A stretch of 64,000 bases of DNA, taken from assembly GCF_900700375.1 (NCBI RefSeq), contig NC_041724.1, forward strand, positions 15,901,204-15,965,203, written 5' to 3'. The notes under the pieces are model-generated. The model saw only the letters and a program-made list of their open reading frames with translations. It did no database searches and was not told the origin of the DNA. Positions 32,723 through 44,800 of this stretch are shown piece after piece (within the stretch, counting starts at the first letter, position 1; each line of letters begins with the position of its first letter). The DNA comes from Denticeps clupeoides. Taxonomy: Eukaryota; Chordata; Actinopteri; Clupeiformes; Denticipitidae. The position numbers were made by a program, and so were the translations under genes.

Positions 32723-33395
32723 TTTTTCACTTTGCAAATGCACACTTAATGTTTATTTTCATTTTACGAGAGAATAGATGGATGGCGTTCTCCATGAGAG
32801 TGGGAGACTATGGATATCCATCCAACATGAATGGGCTTTATTGTTACGTTTAGGTCAGGTTAGGTAATTGTGGAAATAAAAGGTTATTGCGTTTTTTGGG
32901 CTGTGTTGGAGAAAAGGTTGAGTGAGAAAGCATGTGTTTACCCATCCATTGACACAGAGCACAGGAGGGGAATTTGTTTGCGCTGCTTGTTAATATGTGC
33001 ATATTGGGTGTGTGGGAGGTGCATAAACAGTGTCTCCTATGGTCTGTGGTCAGTCCTTCACAATTTACACCGTGCTTAACACTGAAAGCTGTCTGCTGGA
33101 CCAAATTTGAACAAGACACCTTTGTAGTGTGAGTCAAGAGTATTAACCAATGTGCCTCTTGTAACATTTGCATAGCTTTCACATTTTATTTATTTGCAAT
33201 GTGTAGCCAAGCCATCTCCATGGCTTAAGTTATAGCAAGGGGATTGTCTTTTTTTTCTTTAAGTTAATAACTTATAACTCAGATATGTTTGTTCTGTGGC
33301 AGAGAGAGGGAAAAAAAGCTATTTTGATTCATTCTGAGGATTTGCTGAAGATTTGATCAATAAATTCAAGCAACAGTAAACTACAGTAGAAAGTT
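32723..33395. other. Z4-Z5 spacer segment, no recognised gene
   Basis: Short frames without family features. The segment TGTGTTGGAGAAAAGGTTGA near 32905 has a relative near 46590 (GATTGAAGGAAAAGTTGAGTGAG), a minor dispersed repeat. Confidence 0.35.
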
Positions 33396-33398
33396 TAT

Positions 33399-33594
33399 GG
33401 GTGGTAGTAGCCTAGTGGGTAAGACACTCGCCTGTGAACCAGAAGACCTGGGTTCAAATCCCACTTACTGCCATTGTGTCCCTGAGCAAGACACTTAACC
33501 TTAAGTTGCTCCAGGGAGACTGTCCCTGTAACTACTGATTGTAAGTCGGATAAGGGCGTCTGATAAATGCTGTATATGTAAATGTAAATGTTTT
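33399..33594 (+). repeat. tRNA-headed SINE, family A (L2-tailed), plus strand
   Basis: Clear full-length copy: GGGTGGTAGTAGCCTAGTGG head with A-box region, B box GGTTCAAATCC near 33452, body with CCTGAGCAAGACACTTAACC, and the L2-like tail GTCGGATAAGGGCGTCTGAT ending in TGTAAATGTAAATG repeats. Confidence 0.9.
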
Positions 33595-34375
33595 CTTTAT
33601 TGCAATACACAACAAAACAACAGCCAGCCAGTTGACAGATCTGTCCCCCCAGCCCCTCAGGGCCTTGGTCACGTCATAATAAACACAAAGAAGACCAAAA
33701 AGACTAAGGTAATTGTTTGTGTGCTTAACTTATTTCCTGTCTCAATATTGTTTGATTTTGTTTCTGCAGCTACAGTTAGTTATGATGTGTCAGGGGCTTG
33801 TTTACATGATTTGTGTTCACTCCCAGGATTTGTGTGGAATTAAGCTCAGGTAGGCATCAAGGCCAGATCCTGTCTCCTCTGTCTGCATATGTGTGTGTGC
33901 ACTTAGGCATACAACAATGATCAATTCATAATACATTTCTATAACAAATAAGTGTTCAAAATATAACACAGCTGTGACAGTCAGCCTTCTTCTGGACATA
34001 CCAAACCTCCCCATAATTAATTAGGCTTTGGGCATTATCTCAGTTCTTCCCATACCCTCCTAGGCCTTGGTTGGCCTTCAACCTCTAGGGAATTTTCTGC
34101 AGGTATGCATGATCTCATTGAAATGGCATATAAAGTATAGACTGAACCTGGGTGGAGGATCATGCTCTGTGCCTGCTGCAAAAGGCCCACAAATATACAA
34201 TGTGATTAAAAAATATACCATAATCCATGAATCATTCAGCCAGACTTAAATTGAGAGATTGCACTGCCTTGACTTTAGACTGTTTAGCTATTTTGTAGGA
34301 ACACCCTAGGGCAGGAAACACTACTCTCAAGTAGTGTTTGTCAACAGAATGTCACAGTAAATGTTCAATGGACAA
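33595..34375. other. Intergenic stretch without recognisable genes
   Basis: No domain-bearing frame and no definable repeat ends. Confidence 0.35.
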
Positions 34376-34379
34376 AGCT

Positions 34380-34599
34380 AAATGCTGATCTCAGTCAAGA
34401 ACACAAAGATTCTTGGTGTTCATCTAGAGGTGACCCTCTCCTGGACAACACCAGCTAAGAAATCCCAACATCTTTACTTTGTGGAGCCAGAGGAAAGCCC
34501 ATCTCACACTACCAACTGAACCACTTCAGTTTGGGAACTGCACTTAAAAGACCCTACAGCAGATAATGAGAAAGACAGCCGTGAACATCTCTTCAGTCC

Positions 34600-34635
<36 letters not shown>

Positions 34636-34740
34636 ACTTTAGCGCATTCTGTATTGTTTTTGCACTGCCAGTGTCCCACGTGTGCACTTTATGTAACTGG
34701 TGTGTCACATGTGCAGTATGTTATTGTAAATGCTACATGT
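34380..34740 (+). mobile_element. LINE 3' fragment with A-rich tract
   Basis: KILGVHLEVTLSWTTPAKKS, then QHLYFVEPEESPSH, is a worn version of the Rex/L2-like thumb region seen at 32190. An A run of 28 bases follows at 34603-34630. Decayed. Confidence 0.5.
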
Positions 34741-34936
34741 AGGACCAGGTTCCAAAGAAACAGAGTTCTGTGTCACTGTTTAACATGTAGCTGAAATGTC
34801 AAAGCAAAACCTTATCTTAATTATGAAATGTTATATATCTGTATTACATAGATTTTACTGAAAAGCTCAGACTAGTCAACTGAAACTAGACATTAAAGAA
34901 CAAAATAAATTGCTTTTTTTTTTTTAAATAGGGGGG

Positions 34937-34973
<37 letters not shown>

Positions 34974-34995
34974 CTCAGAACTTTTCAAATGAAGG

Positions 34996-36850
34996 TTTAT
35001 TTTTAATAAAAATCCCAAGTGAACCTCTCCACTGGAAACGAGGGTTTCTTTGCCAATGTTCACATTTGTGGACCTCCCTGTAGGAAGAAATAAGGGGTCA
35101 GCAACCACCACAAGGTCATTTCACAGGAACAGACAGCACAAGCTACTCACTCTGTCGACCACATGTCTGTTGACAGGAAGATGTGGCAGAAGGATAGCAA
35201 ACTGCAGTATTACAGTGTAGGAAAACCTAGCACAAAAAGGCAGGATTAGCACATTTATCCTAGCATGCTAGCCTAGAGGGGCTTCTATTTAATAAACCTA
35301 CCTTCTCATTCAGCGCCACATAAGATGTAGGGTTCACAAATGTAAACATCTGAAGGATGAAGCGTTTGTAGTGCGTTGGATACTGAAGCACGGAGGAGCC
35401 AGATACAGGAACCAAGGTGGTCAGGTAACGGTCATCCTGGTACGGACACCTGAACAGAGAATTAGTGAGGAGACACTGCATACACATCTTTAGCCAGTTA
35501 CCAAAAAGCACGCTCCTTACCCATTAACCAGGATGTCCCACTGTGGGGAGCTGAAGGGGTTCGGGCTGGATGTGGCCCAACAGCGACCCAGCATCAGAAC
35601 AAGGTTGGGATCGGTTCTCCCCACAATACGTACTTCAGCGTACACTGGGTCCCGCAGAACTTTAGTGACTGGGTAATCAGCACCACTGTAGTAGGAGTTG
35701 TACGCTACAGTAGCTACAGAGAAAGGAAACAGTAAAGCTCCCAAATCAATACTGAAAAAGGAAGGTAGGAATTTAGGACGTGCAGTACCTTCCACACATC
35801 CTTTGATGGCACAGCGGCCATTAGCCAGCCTGAGCTCCACCTGGAGTGGACCAAGAGCAGCAACTGGCAGTGGTGTGTCGGAGAAGCCAGTTTGAACCAC
35901 CACTGCCTCCACAGCAGCACCAAAATAGCGACACTGAAAGAGAAGCCTGCAGAAGACAGTGCATTAAGACCTCCCCACCCTCACTCCACACACACAGAAT
36001 AGAACTACACACTTACGCAAATTGGCTGTCTCTTGTGATGGAACCAAGAGGCCCAACTCCCACCTCGTAAGGAGAACATCCTGTTCTCGTAGATCACATA
36101 GCCAGACTCCACCTGCAACAGCCATACAGGATAAGCATTCATTCTAGCTTCACTTACAGAAAGGGATCTCAAGCCTGGTTTTAGGAGAACCCTACCCAGT
36201 ACCTTCATTCCAAACTAAATTAGAACCAGGAAATAGACCAGTGGTTAGAATAAGAACTGCCAGGAGGGCCTACAGGAACTAGATCGGGGACACCTGACAC
36301 ACAGGAACAAGTATTACATGCCCACCGTCACAAGGGTCCCACACGCAGTCACAGGGAACTGGAAAATGGCAAAGGCACCGTTGGAATCAACAGCAGCACA
36401 GGGTGCACTGCTTCCTCCCAACATCGTAATGGAGTCTAAACTCAGCCGGGGGAGGGTTGCATCCATGGCCACCACAAGCACAAACTGTCCATCCCTGGTG
36501 CACTGGACAGTTACTGAGGAAAGGTAGAGAAAAGTATTAAAGAGACTCCGTACAGAATCAAACACCAGGAAGTAATACGGACACCTACCCATTTTGCCGT
36601 AGTAACATTGTTGACCATCAAAACAGCATCTTATAGCACTGCAGTTACTTGCAGAAATTCCAGGTGCCCCACATGGTACCCGCTCAAAATTATTCACTTG
36701 ACACTGGTCAGAAAGTGGCAGGCCTGGATCACGTGCCAAGGTTGGGATCTGTGGCCCAGAGGGAGCAGGAATGGTCTTTATTTGGGCAAAGCACAAAGGT
36801 CCCCAGAAAACCAGCACCAGGACACCAAACGTGCTCCCTCCTTTACCCAT
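34996..36850 (-). pseudogene. zp4-like: Zona pellucida Z5, 2-base deletion in exon 3 and lost stop
   Basis: Exon positions follow the family (36850-36589, 36513-36326, 36112-36017, 35946-35789, 35713-35521, 35449-35302, 35226-35151, last exon from 35077). Exon 3 is 96 and not 98 bases: CTCGTAAGGAGAAC at about 36064 replaces CTCGTAAGAGGAGAAC, so after MFS at about residue 164 the frame turns to LRGGSWASWF and ends soon after. The module would be cut inside ZP-N. The normal stop is also gone: the tail reads LGFLLKINL past the AATAAA (34996-35001), and a T-rich stretch follows with the next stop at 34893. Met 7 is Thr. The remaining exons are nearly identical to functional sisters, so the break is recent or is an assembly error. 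Confidence 0.85.
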
Positions 36851-36877
36851 ATCCACAACACTACAAACACTCACTAT

Positions 36878-36994
36878 CAGCCATCACGCTGAGGGACTCT
36901 TTTATATCAGATTTGCTGATGTATTAGTGGTGGTCGTTTATAACCACGCCTCCTCGTTAAAATCTTGATATCTAATCTTCATTTCAATCAGCTG
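36878..36994 (-). promoter_or_regulatory. Promoter of Z5
   Basis: TATAAAA at 36900-36906, 56 bp from the ATG. CAGCTG at 36989-36994, 83 bp from the TATA box, a 5-bp deletion (TCTCA lost) relative to the other copies. Palindrome present as GTGGTCGTTTATAACCAC. Confidence 0.65.
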
Positions 36995-37780
36995 GTCCAG
37001 TTGGTGGCTTCTTTCTTTGTTTTGACTGAATAATCCTGATCAGAATAATTACATTTTGACAAAAATGTCTTATTAGTCGATAAGAACAATCTGCAGTGTT
37101 AAATTATGATGTGTATATGAAAAGTGATGTTGCGTATCATCACAATCTGTAGAGCTGTTTGTTTCAGCATTACTTTTGGAAGAACCAATTTTACTCTACT
37201 GTCTACTGAATATTACAGTGAGTTGCAACTGATCTTATGGGGATAATTTAAGCAGAGAAGTCATTCACTACTGATTTTTCAGACTAGTTTTTCTTTTCTG
37301 TGGATGATGAAAGATGCCATGTTTATGATGATAATTAATGAGGTGTTTGCAAACTGAAAGTGCCGGCTCTCTGAAAAGAGACAAGCTTTCCTTCATTACA
37401 TCAGATGTCTATTTAGCCTGAATTGACCCATCATCCCAATCAGAACTTCCTTTAGGGCTTTGGGATCCTGAAGGTCTCTCGACCAGAGACCTTGAGGTCA
37501 GGAACCAGATGAATGGACTTATCTCTTTGGTCAATTAATAACTCTCATGGTACATGCTGTTGAGGAAGAGTGAAACCCAGAGATGCATGTCTGCCCTTCT
37601 AAACAAACAAAGGCCTAACACAACCCATTGTAAATTTGAAACATTATTATTATTCCTAAATTATGCACACAGGACCCCAAAGGACACACATCACCCTTTT
37701 ACTGATATTACTGATTCACTAGATTTCGATTTGACCATGATGTCTCTATTTAAGTGTAATGAAAGTGAATGATTATCATT
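36995..37780. other. Z5 5' flank and spacer
   Basis: To about 37130 it resembles the 5' flanks of Z4 and Z6 (CTGATCAGAATAATTACATT, AACAATCTGCAGTGTTAAAT). Beyond that nothing recognisable. Confidence 0.45.
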
Positions 37781-37782
37781 GT

Positions 37783-37880
37783 GAGATGCTGTAGCACAGC
37801 ACACGGTGCACAGCAAGATGTGTCCTCTTCTTTTAACCCATCACCTGACCCAGCAGTGGGCAGCCATGACAGGCATTGAG
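37783..37880 (-). repeat. SINE family B 3' fragment
   Basis: Matches the family B 3' half on the minus strand (GGCTGCCCACTGCTGGGTC, GGTTAAAAGAAGAGGACACA, CACCGTGTGCTGTGCT). The head is missing. Confidence 0.75.
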
Positions 37881-38760
37881 ACACAATGTAAGTCATGTCT
37901 GGTATCCTTCACTTCAGAATTGTGTGTCAAGAATGTTAATCAATGTGTCTGAATGAAAAAGAGTTGATTTTGGACTGGATGGTTGTTTCAGATAACTTAA
38001 ATCTTAATCTTAATCTTAATTGCTCAACATAATAAATGAGGCAATATATATAAAAAAAAGCAAATGGCCATACCCAAAATTATTTAAACTCGGCCAAATC
38101 AGCTCACCATTGGTCCATTGGTGGTGATGCACCGTCCATTGCCAATTTTTCCATCCTTCCACATCTTCAAGGTTCAAGCCGCTCTTGGTTCAGCACTTGA
38201 CCTGCCTCCACTTGGACTTTAGAAATCTGTGGCTCAACTTCAGCTGGACTCATGAAGCACCTCACGACTTTGTAGCCAATCGTCTGGCACGGGGCATGGT
38301 ATGCAGCAGCAACCAAACAGAAGTCCCAAGCGGAAATGGAAAGACGCAATGCCAGCTGAACAGCGCCGGCAGCCGTAACCCGCTGCTAAGCAACAAGGCA
38401 ACGCTGACTCACCGCCTCACAGAAAGAGCCCTCAGGCATCATGCACGTTAAGTCTCTGCTTGCACGCTGGTGATAACTGATTTCTGAATTGTTGCATCTC
38501 CTTTCAGCCTAAAGCAAGAGCTCTACCAAGTTCGCAAAGTTTCCTGTTATACCATCCTGCTTCTATAAGTTTGAACCTTATATTTAGTTAAAGTTAAAGA
38601 CTATTCTACCTTTATACTACTTATCATGATTAGGTGTAAGTATGAGTGCAAATGAAACCATGTTACAGGTATGTCTGTTTCCCTTGTTTATAGTGTTGCA
38701 CTACTAGACTAATAGTCTGTTTAGTCAAACCCCCCAAAAAGGCATTTCATACAAGCTTTC
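37881..38760. other. Intergenic stretch, unassigned open frame
   Basis: An 88-codon frame on the plus strand at 38185-38451 and an antisense one overlap; neither has motifs I recognise. No splice or promoter context. Confidence 0.35.
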
Positions 38761-38765
38761 CTGCA

Positions 38766-38945
38766 TTTAAAGTGAAGTGATTGTCAGCAGCACAGCACAC
38801 GGTGCACACAGTGAAATTTGTCCTCTGCATTTAACCCACCACCCTGAGTGAACAGTGGGCAGCCATGACAGGCGCCCGGGGAGCAGTGTGTGGGGACAGT
38901 GATTACGAGGCCACTTCCTTAACCGCTAGGCCACCACTGCCCCAG
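38766..38945 (-). repeat. SINE family B, internally deleted
   Basis: Minus-strand copy: GGGGCAGTGGTGGCCTAGCG head, then a shortcut to CACTGTCCCCACACACTGCT, and the complete 3' end through GACAATCACTTCACTTTA. Confidence 0.85.
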
Positions 38946-39960
38946 GTCACTACTTTTACTAGTAATAGTGATACATTTTGGGGATGCCCTCATTATTTGC
39001 ATATTACTTTTATTATCAAAATTGACCACAAGTCAATTTTGGACAAATAGTTAATTTGTTAATAGTCAATAGGTAATTCTTGATATTTTAGTGTAAGTCC
39101 ATGTTTGAGGATCTGATTATTCGACATGGCTGTTTGAGCTGGATTCCACATAGACTTTCCTGTGAATGTTGTTTTTTTTCCCTACATAGCCTAAAGAAAG
39201 AATCTCCTCCTGAGTCTTTCTAATGATCCTGATTGCTCTGGTCCTGCTTCTCCTGGTATATGTGTCCTGGAGGGATGGTATAGCTGATCTGCTGCAGTAT
39301 TCAGCCTGTAGAATTACTCTCCAAATCAAAGAAGTGATGTTCTGTGTCAGAAACAAAGCACCAGAGTAAAAAATCTTTAAGATCATGAGAGAGGCTCCAA
39401 TTTTCAAAAGCTTTTTTTTTTTACCAACACCTATGGAATCATTGTGTGATAACGAAACGTAAAAAAAGTGAATTTGGTGTTTGCGTCACTTGACCTGAGC
39501 TACACAAATAAGTATAATATTTATTTTTTACTCCTGAAAAATCAGTGGTCTTTGGATACATTTGGTAAAGTCAGACACATTTTGTAACTTTACTAGTTCA
39601 TAAAGAATTGTCACAACCCCCAGGCCACTGCCCCACCCACAGGGGATGCCCATCCACCTATGGGGTCAACCATTTAGAAGAGGGCAAGAATAAGGGAGAA
39701 ATGAAATATAAACATCCAGCCAAAACCTTAGTTCCTCGCCCGATCTTCTTTTTCAGATTGACTTTGCCTCACGCTGACTCTGATTTTGACTCTTCTACCA
39801 GATATGCATTTGCTTGCACTTGTTTGCCCTCAGGTTTCTTGCATGAAACCTGATGCCTCTTCTGTCTTCTCCTCGTTTAACTGGGATCCTGCTGTTGCCA
39901 AACCACGGTCGAAGACAATTCTATTGCCATACCATTTCTTGTACAATCATGGCACAATTA
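38946..39960. other. Unassigned stretch with a small dispersed repeat
   Basis: 39338-39415 (GTTCTGTGTCAGAAAC...GATCATGAGAGAGGCTCCAA) has a relative at 61203-61285, so it is a repeat of unknown class. No gene recognised. Confidence 0.4.
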
Positions 39961-39961
39961 A

Positions 39962-40200
39962 AACTTTACCTTTGACCTTGACCTCAACAGCTGCAGGCCG
40001 GTGGCTCTGACATCCCACCTGATGTATGTCCCTGGAATAGCTTTGGCCCATGGTGAGCTCATCACTGGATCTGCTTCAGTTTGCCTACCAGCCAGGCATT
40101 AGCATACAAGATGCTGTCATCCATCTCCCACATCGTTCCCTCTCTCACCTGGACACCGCGAGTCGCACTGTGAGAATCATGGACTATCACCTTACTTCTT
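39962..40200 (+). mobile_element. LINE reverse-transcriptase fragment
   Basis: DLNSCRPVALTSHLM, then LLQFAYQPGISIQDAVIHLP and SHLDTASRTVRIMDY, matches the start of the reverse-transcriptase fingers in Rex/L2-like LINEs. About 80 codons remain and the frame is broken. Confidence 0.65.
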
Positions 40201-40204
40201 ATCA

Positions 40205-41045
40205 CACCGCACATTCAAGATTCAAGATTGATTTATTGTCAGTACAACAGTATATTGAAATACTGTTTCACACAGACCCCCCCATAGAGCAATCATAAAA
40301 GAGAATTATATATGTCTATACACACAAATCTAAACTATACTAACTAAAGCTTAAGCTTAAATATTGTACAGATTATCACTATAGGTGAAAAGTGAAACTT
40401 TTCTGTACAATGAATAGGTCGAACAGGACACAACTGGACAACATCATGTAGGATGCTTGTAAGTGGATATGTTGCATATGTCAAACAGGACACACAAGAC
40501 AAGGCTGGAAGTGTATTGTTGTTGAGTTTAACAGTGTTTTGGTGATGGCGGTGCATTGAGAGCTCTGACTGCTTGTGGGAAGAAGCTCTTGCAGTGTCTG
40601 GCAGTTACAGTTCTGATGCTGCGGAACCGTCTGCCAGACGGTAGGATTGAGAACAGGGCATGTGAGGGGTGTTGTGAGTCCTTCACTATGTTCCGAGCTC
40701 GACGGATGAGGTGTTTCTCGTAGAGCTGGGAGATGGGTGGAAGTGGAACCCCGATGTTGTGCTCCGCTGTCTTCACTATCCACCGCAGGGCCTTCTGCTC
40801 AGCGACAGTACAGTTCCCGTACCAGACAGTGATGTAGCAGCAGAGAACACTCTCATTGGCCCCCTGGTAGAACGATGTGAAAATGGGAGAAGGGAGGTTG
40901 GCCTTCTTCAGCTTCCTGAGGAAGTGCAGACGTTGCTGGGCTTTCTTGGTGGTGGAGGTGGTGTTGAGGCTCCAGGAGAGGTCGTCTGTCATGTGCACGC
41001 CCAAGAATTTCATGCTGCTGATGATCTCAGGTCAGTCAGCAAACA
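40205..41045 (-). mobile_element. Rex/L2-like LINE 3' end
   Basis: Minus strand. About 160 codons from 41013 read MKFLGVHMTDDLSWSLNTTS, KKAQQRLHFLRKLKKANLPS, CYITVWYGNCTVAEQKAL and HALFSILPSGRRFRSIRT, the thumb and C-terminus of this LINE class. The 3' untranslated end runs to TGACAATAAATCAATCTTGA near 40215. 5'-truncated; the frame is largely open, so it is one of the younger LINE pieces here. Confidence 0.75.
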
Positions 41046-41314
41046 CTATAGACCAGACTTCTGGTCTGTAGTACTGATCCTTTCCGTATGATTCCCTGCT
41101 TGTACATTAGTTAGCAGGGTGTAATTTTGTTGTATTAAACATTAATTTTTTTTATTAAATTTCCATTTGATTTGCATTCAGGTGATGCATTTTCATTGAA
41201 ATTGATGCTGAAACTGAAAATAATGCTGAAGAGGTGATTATATTTTAAACTCGCTCATTTTCTTTCCCTCATCTAGCGCCCACATAGAAAGCCAGGTCTT
41301 TATGAAGCTGAACA

Positions 41315-41580
41315 TTGCATGAGCTCACAGGGTCGTGGCTTTATAGAAATGGTGCAGAACATCCAATGTGCCCCTCACCTGCCTCCTATAAAGCTGTTCA
41401 AAAGGCGAGAAGGTAGTGGAAACCCAGGGGAAAGCAAAGAGAAACGGCAGCCAGCCGGCCCAGTCCATCCAGTTGGCTACCGCAATCTTGCTGAGCATGC
41501 TCTTGAGTAACTGATTACAACATTCCACCAGACCATCTGTATGAGGGTGGCATGGACTGGTTTAGATGCCTTTGATACCC
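41315..41580 (-). mobile_element. Ty3/gypsy-type integrase fossil
   Basis: A short piece recognisable as the C-terminal part of a Ty3/gypsy-like integrase (WLPFLFAF, then FSPFEQLYRRQVRGTLDVL). It is a broken fragment with no LTRs or other parts nearby. Confidence 0.6.
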
Positions 41581-41819
41581 AGCAAGCTATACATTTTCAA
41601 CTTTCACACACCCACTTTCTGTTATTCTGTATTGCACACATACACTTTCTTATCTCCTCTGGCTGTCATGACACCAAGGAAAGAGGTGACCCAGGCGTAG
41701 GTGCTTAAATAAAAACAGCTAATGTATCTATATACATCTTCGGGATATGATAATGGCAGCAAATCTCAAAAAACAGATCTAAACCAAACACACCTTCCAC
41801 ACAAAGCTCTGGCAGCGAT

Positions 41820-44800
41820 CTCAGCTCTGCACTAACTCCACCACAGGCAGATCCTGAAGGTATGGACACAGAAGATCTCAAGTCTCACATCGTCTTGGCT
41901 CTAAAAGCCAATATTTCTGAAGTAATATGAACCAAACTAAAAAGCATCCTTGCCTAGGTATTCAGCAGTTTAAAAAACGAGATCCAAGCGATGAGAACGG
42001 AACTAGCAAACAACATGGCGCCAGCGTGAACGATTGTTGACCTAATGAAAACTACCACCAAAGATGTCGAAAGTGGTATATCTATGTGGTCGGACAAAAT
42101 GGTGACTTTACAAACTACAGTGGCTGACCTGGGGACAGAATTAAAGGAGATGCAACATAAATGTAAGGATAAAAAGGGGAGAATGTGGAGTCTCAGAGGC
42201 ACCTGGATCAAGCGCCACGGAAACGGAGACAACTTGACAAGAACATTCTTATTGATCGTTCACATTGAAGCAGTGCACTACGTAATGCAGACTGTAAACC
42301 CCATGAGATTGAGACTACTACCAGGACTGTGTTAAAGTTCTGCAACAAGCTTGAAGCCATGTCCCGCTCCAATTCAACGGTGAACCGATTGATATCTTCC
42401 TGGATTACACCACCAAGGACAGCAAATTGCGAGCAGCCTTTACAGAGATGAGGAAATGACTGTGTGGCTGGTCAGGTGTTCTGCATCATGTTCCCTGCTC
42501 GTCTCTGCATCACCCACAATGGGATAAAGAAAGACAAAGCCATGACCTACATTAAGAAGCACATTAAGGCCTCGGCAGAAGCCACATTCTATATCAAAGT
42601 ATGCTTTGATATAGAGGCGCTGCTGCAAATCACCATTACTATTATTAATATAAATGGGTATATATTTCTTCTGTTGAATCGGCTGGGAGCTAACTTGATT
42701 CAGGTTAATGGAACTCAGAAGCCATTCATACAAGCACGTAATGTGTGGATTTATCTACAATGGGTTTTGAACTCACCATGTTTCTGTTGGTGATGGTTTA
42801 GTGACAAGTATACTTTGTTTCACTTTTTCTTTGTTGCATGTGTTTGTGTTGTATCTGTGCACTTCAGGAGGTTGTGTGATGCAATAGCTCCATCAGCTTC
42901 ATATGGGTAATGTCAATCTACCATTTCAGGTTTGCTTCTTTAAATTGGCAAGTTGGAATGTCAAATCTCTTAATCACCCAGTGAAACGTAAAAAAAGTCT
43001 TTGCCCATCTGAAACATTTGAAGATTGATATAGCATTCTTCCATGAGACTCACTTATGCACTTTAATTGTGTCCACTGTCTTAGATTGCAGTTTGACTAA
43101 GAAGCTCTGCACCTCCAAATCAGCCCTGGATATTAAACATTTTCTTGAAACATACGGTATAATCGATGTATGGTGATTCCGTAACCCAAATTCCTGTAGC
43201 TATTTATTATTTTCCCCAGTAGATAACTCCTTTTTCGCGCATTGATTATTTTTTAGTGGATGCAAGACTTCTTTCTTTGATAACAGACTGCAACTATGAA
43301 GCCATAGTTATATCTGACCATAGTCCCCTAACCATGACACTATCTATTCTGTCCAATAACCATAGATATTGCTATTAGACACTCAATCCTACTCTTCTTT
43401 CAGAAGAAAAGTTTGTGAAAGTTTGTGAAAGTTTGTCAACTGAGATAAATTTTTCTAAAAACTAGTCAGACACCTGGTATGTCATCACTAATTGTGTGCG
43501 AATCTCTTAAATCATATCTCAGAGGGCAGATTACTTCATTCTGTGCAAGCCAAGGAAAGGTGAGAAATAAACAGCTAAAGCAGCTTCCGGACCAGATATT
43601 AAAGTTAGATCTATTGCACAGCCAAAACCCTTCACCAACACTGCTCAAACCACAAGTAATGTTGCCAATAGAATATGACCTTTTAATATCTCAACAAATA
43701 GAATATTTGATGTCAAAATTATGATGTGATCTCTATGAGTATGGCGAATAAATAAGTACACTTCTGGCTTGACTATATCATACAATATCTAACAAGACTA
43801 TGTGTGAAATTAAAATGAAAATGGCATTAAATACACAGATAATGCAGAAATCAACGTATACTTTCATAATTTTTACCAATCACTATAAATTCCTGATTCA
43901 GTCGCTAACATATCAGCTCTAGAGGATTTTTTAACATAATATTCCAGTCATGGAGCAAACTCTTGCTACTGAACTAGAAGAAGCAATCACAATTGCAGAA
44001 ACTGAGACTGCAATTAAAAGTATTCAGAGTGGTAAATCTCCAGGCCCAGATGGGTAGATAGAATTATTTAAAAAAAATCTCCTAACTCCCCTCTCCATTG
44101 TTGCTGTCTTTTTTCAAATAATGGTTCATAAACCTATTTTGTGTAAAGCAGTTATCTCATTAATTTTCTCAAAAATCCTTTAGAATGCAATATTAGTATC
44201 ACAATACCAACCAATACCACTATTAAACGCTGATGCCAAAATATTAGCAAAAAATCTGTTTTACAATTGGAAAAGGCTATCCCTTCAGTGATTGGATCTG
44301 ACCAAAACATTGTCCCTGAAATAATTACTTTGCTTGATGCTGAAAAGGCGTTTGATTGTGTGAACTGGGACTTTCTCTTCCTTACTCTCAAGAAATTTGG
44401 TCTAGGTTCAAAATTTATTTCATGGATAGGTATACTATACTCGTCCCCAGAAGCTACTGTAAGAACAAAATGATAATATAGACAAGATTGCTACCCTATC
44501 CCCTCTCCTCTTTGCATTAACAATAGAGCCACTTGCCATTGCTGTAAGAACATCTAGTGATATAAAAGATTTTAGTCAAGGTTCTTTGGAGCATAAAATA
44601 TCCCTTTACGAAGATGACACATTGCTAAATATATATCTGACCCAGCCTTAAGCCTCCCACCTCTGCTTGATTTACTCAATGAATTTGGGAAAATATACGG
44701 TTATAAAGTTAATTTCCAAAAAAAGCAAGTCAATACCAATCAGTGCAATCATACAGGATCTTGTTCTACCAAAGCCCCTAGAATTGCTCATAATACATTT

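Noticed and set aside
34893-35111. Long poly-Phe extension as a real C-terminus of Z5
   Set aside because: It is the translation of a T-rich tract beyond the AATAAA of a gene that is already frameshifted.
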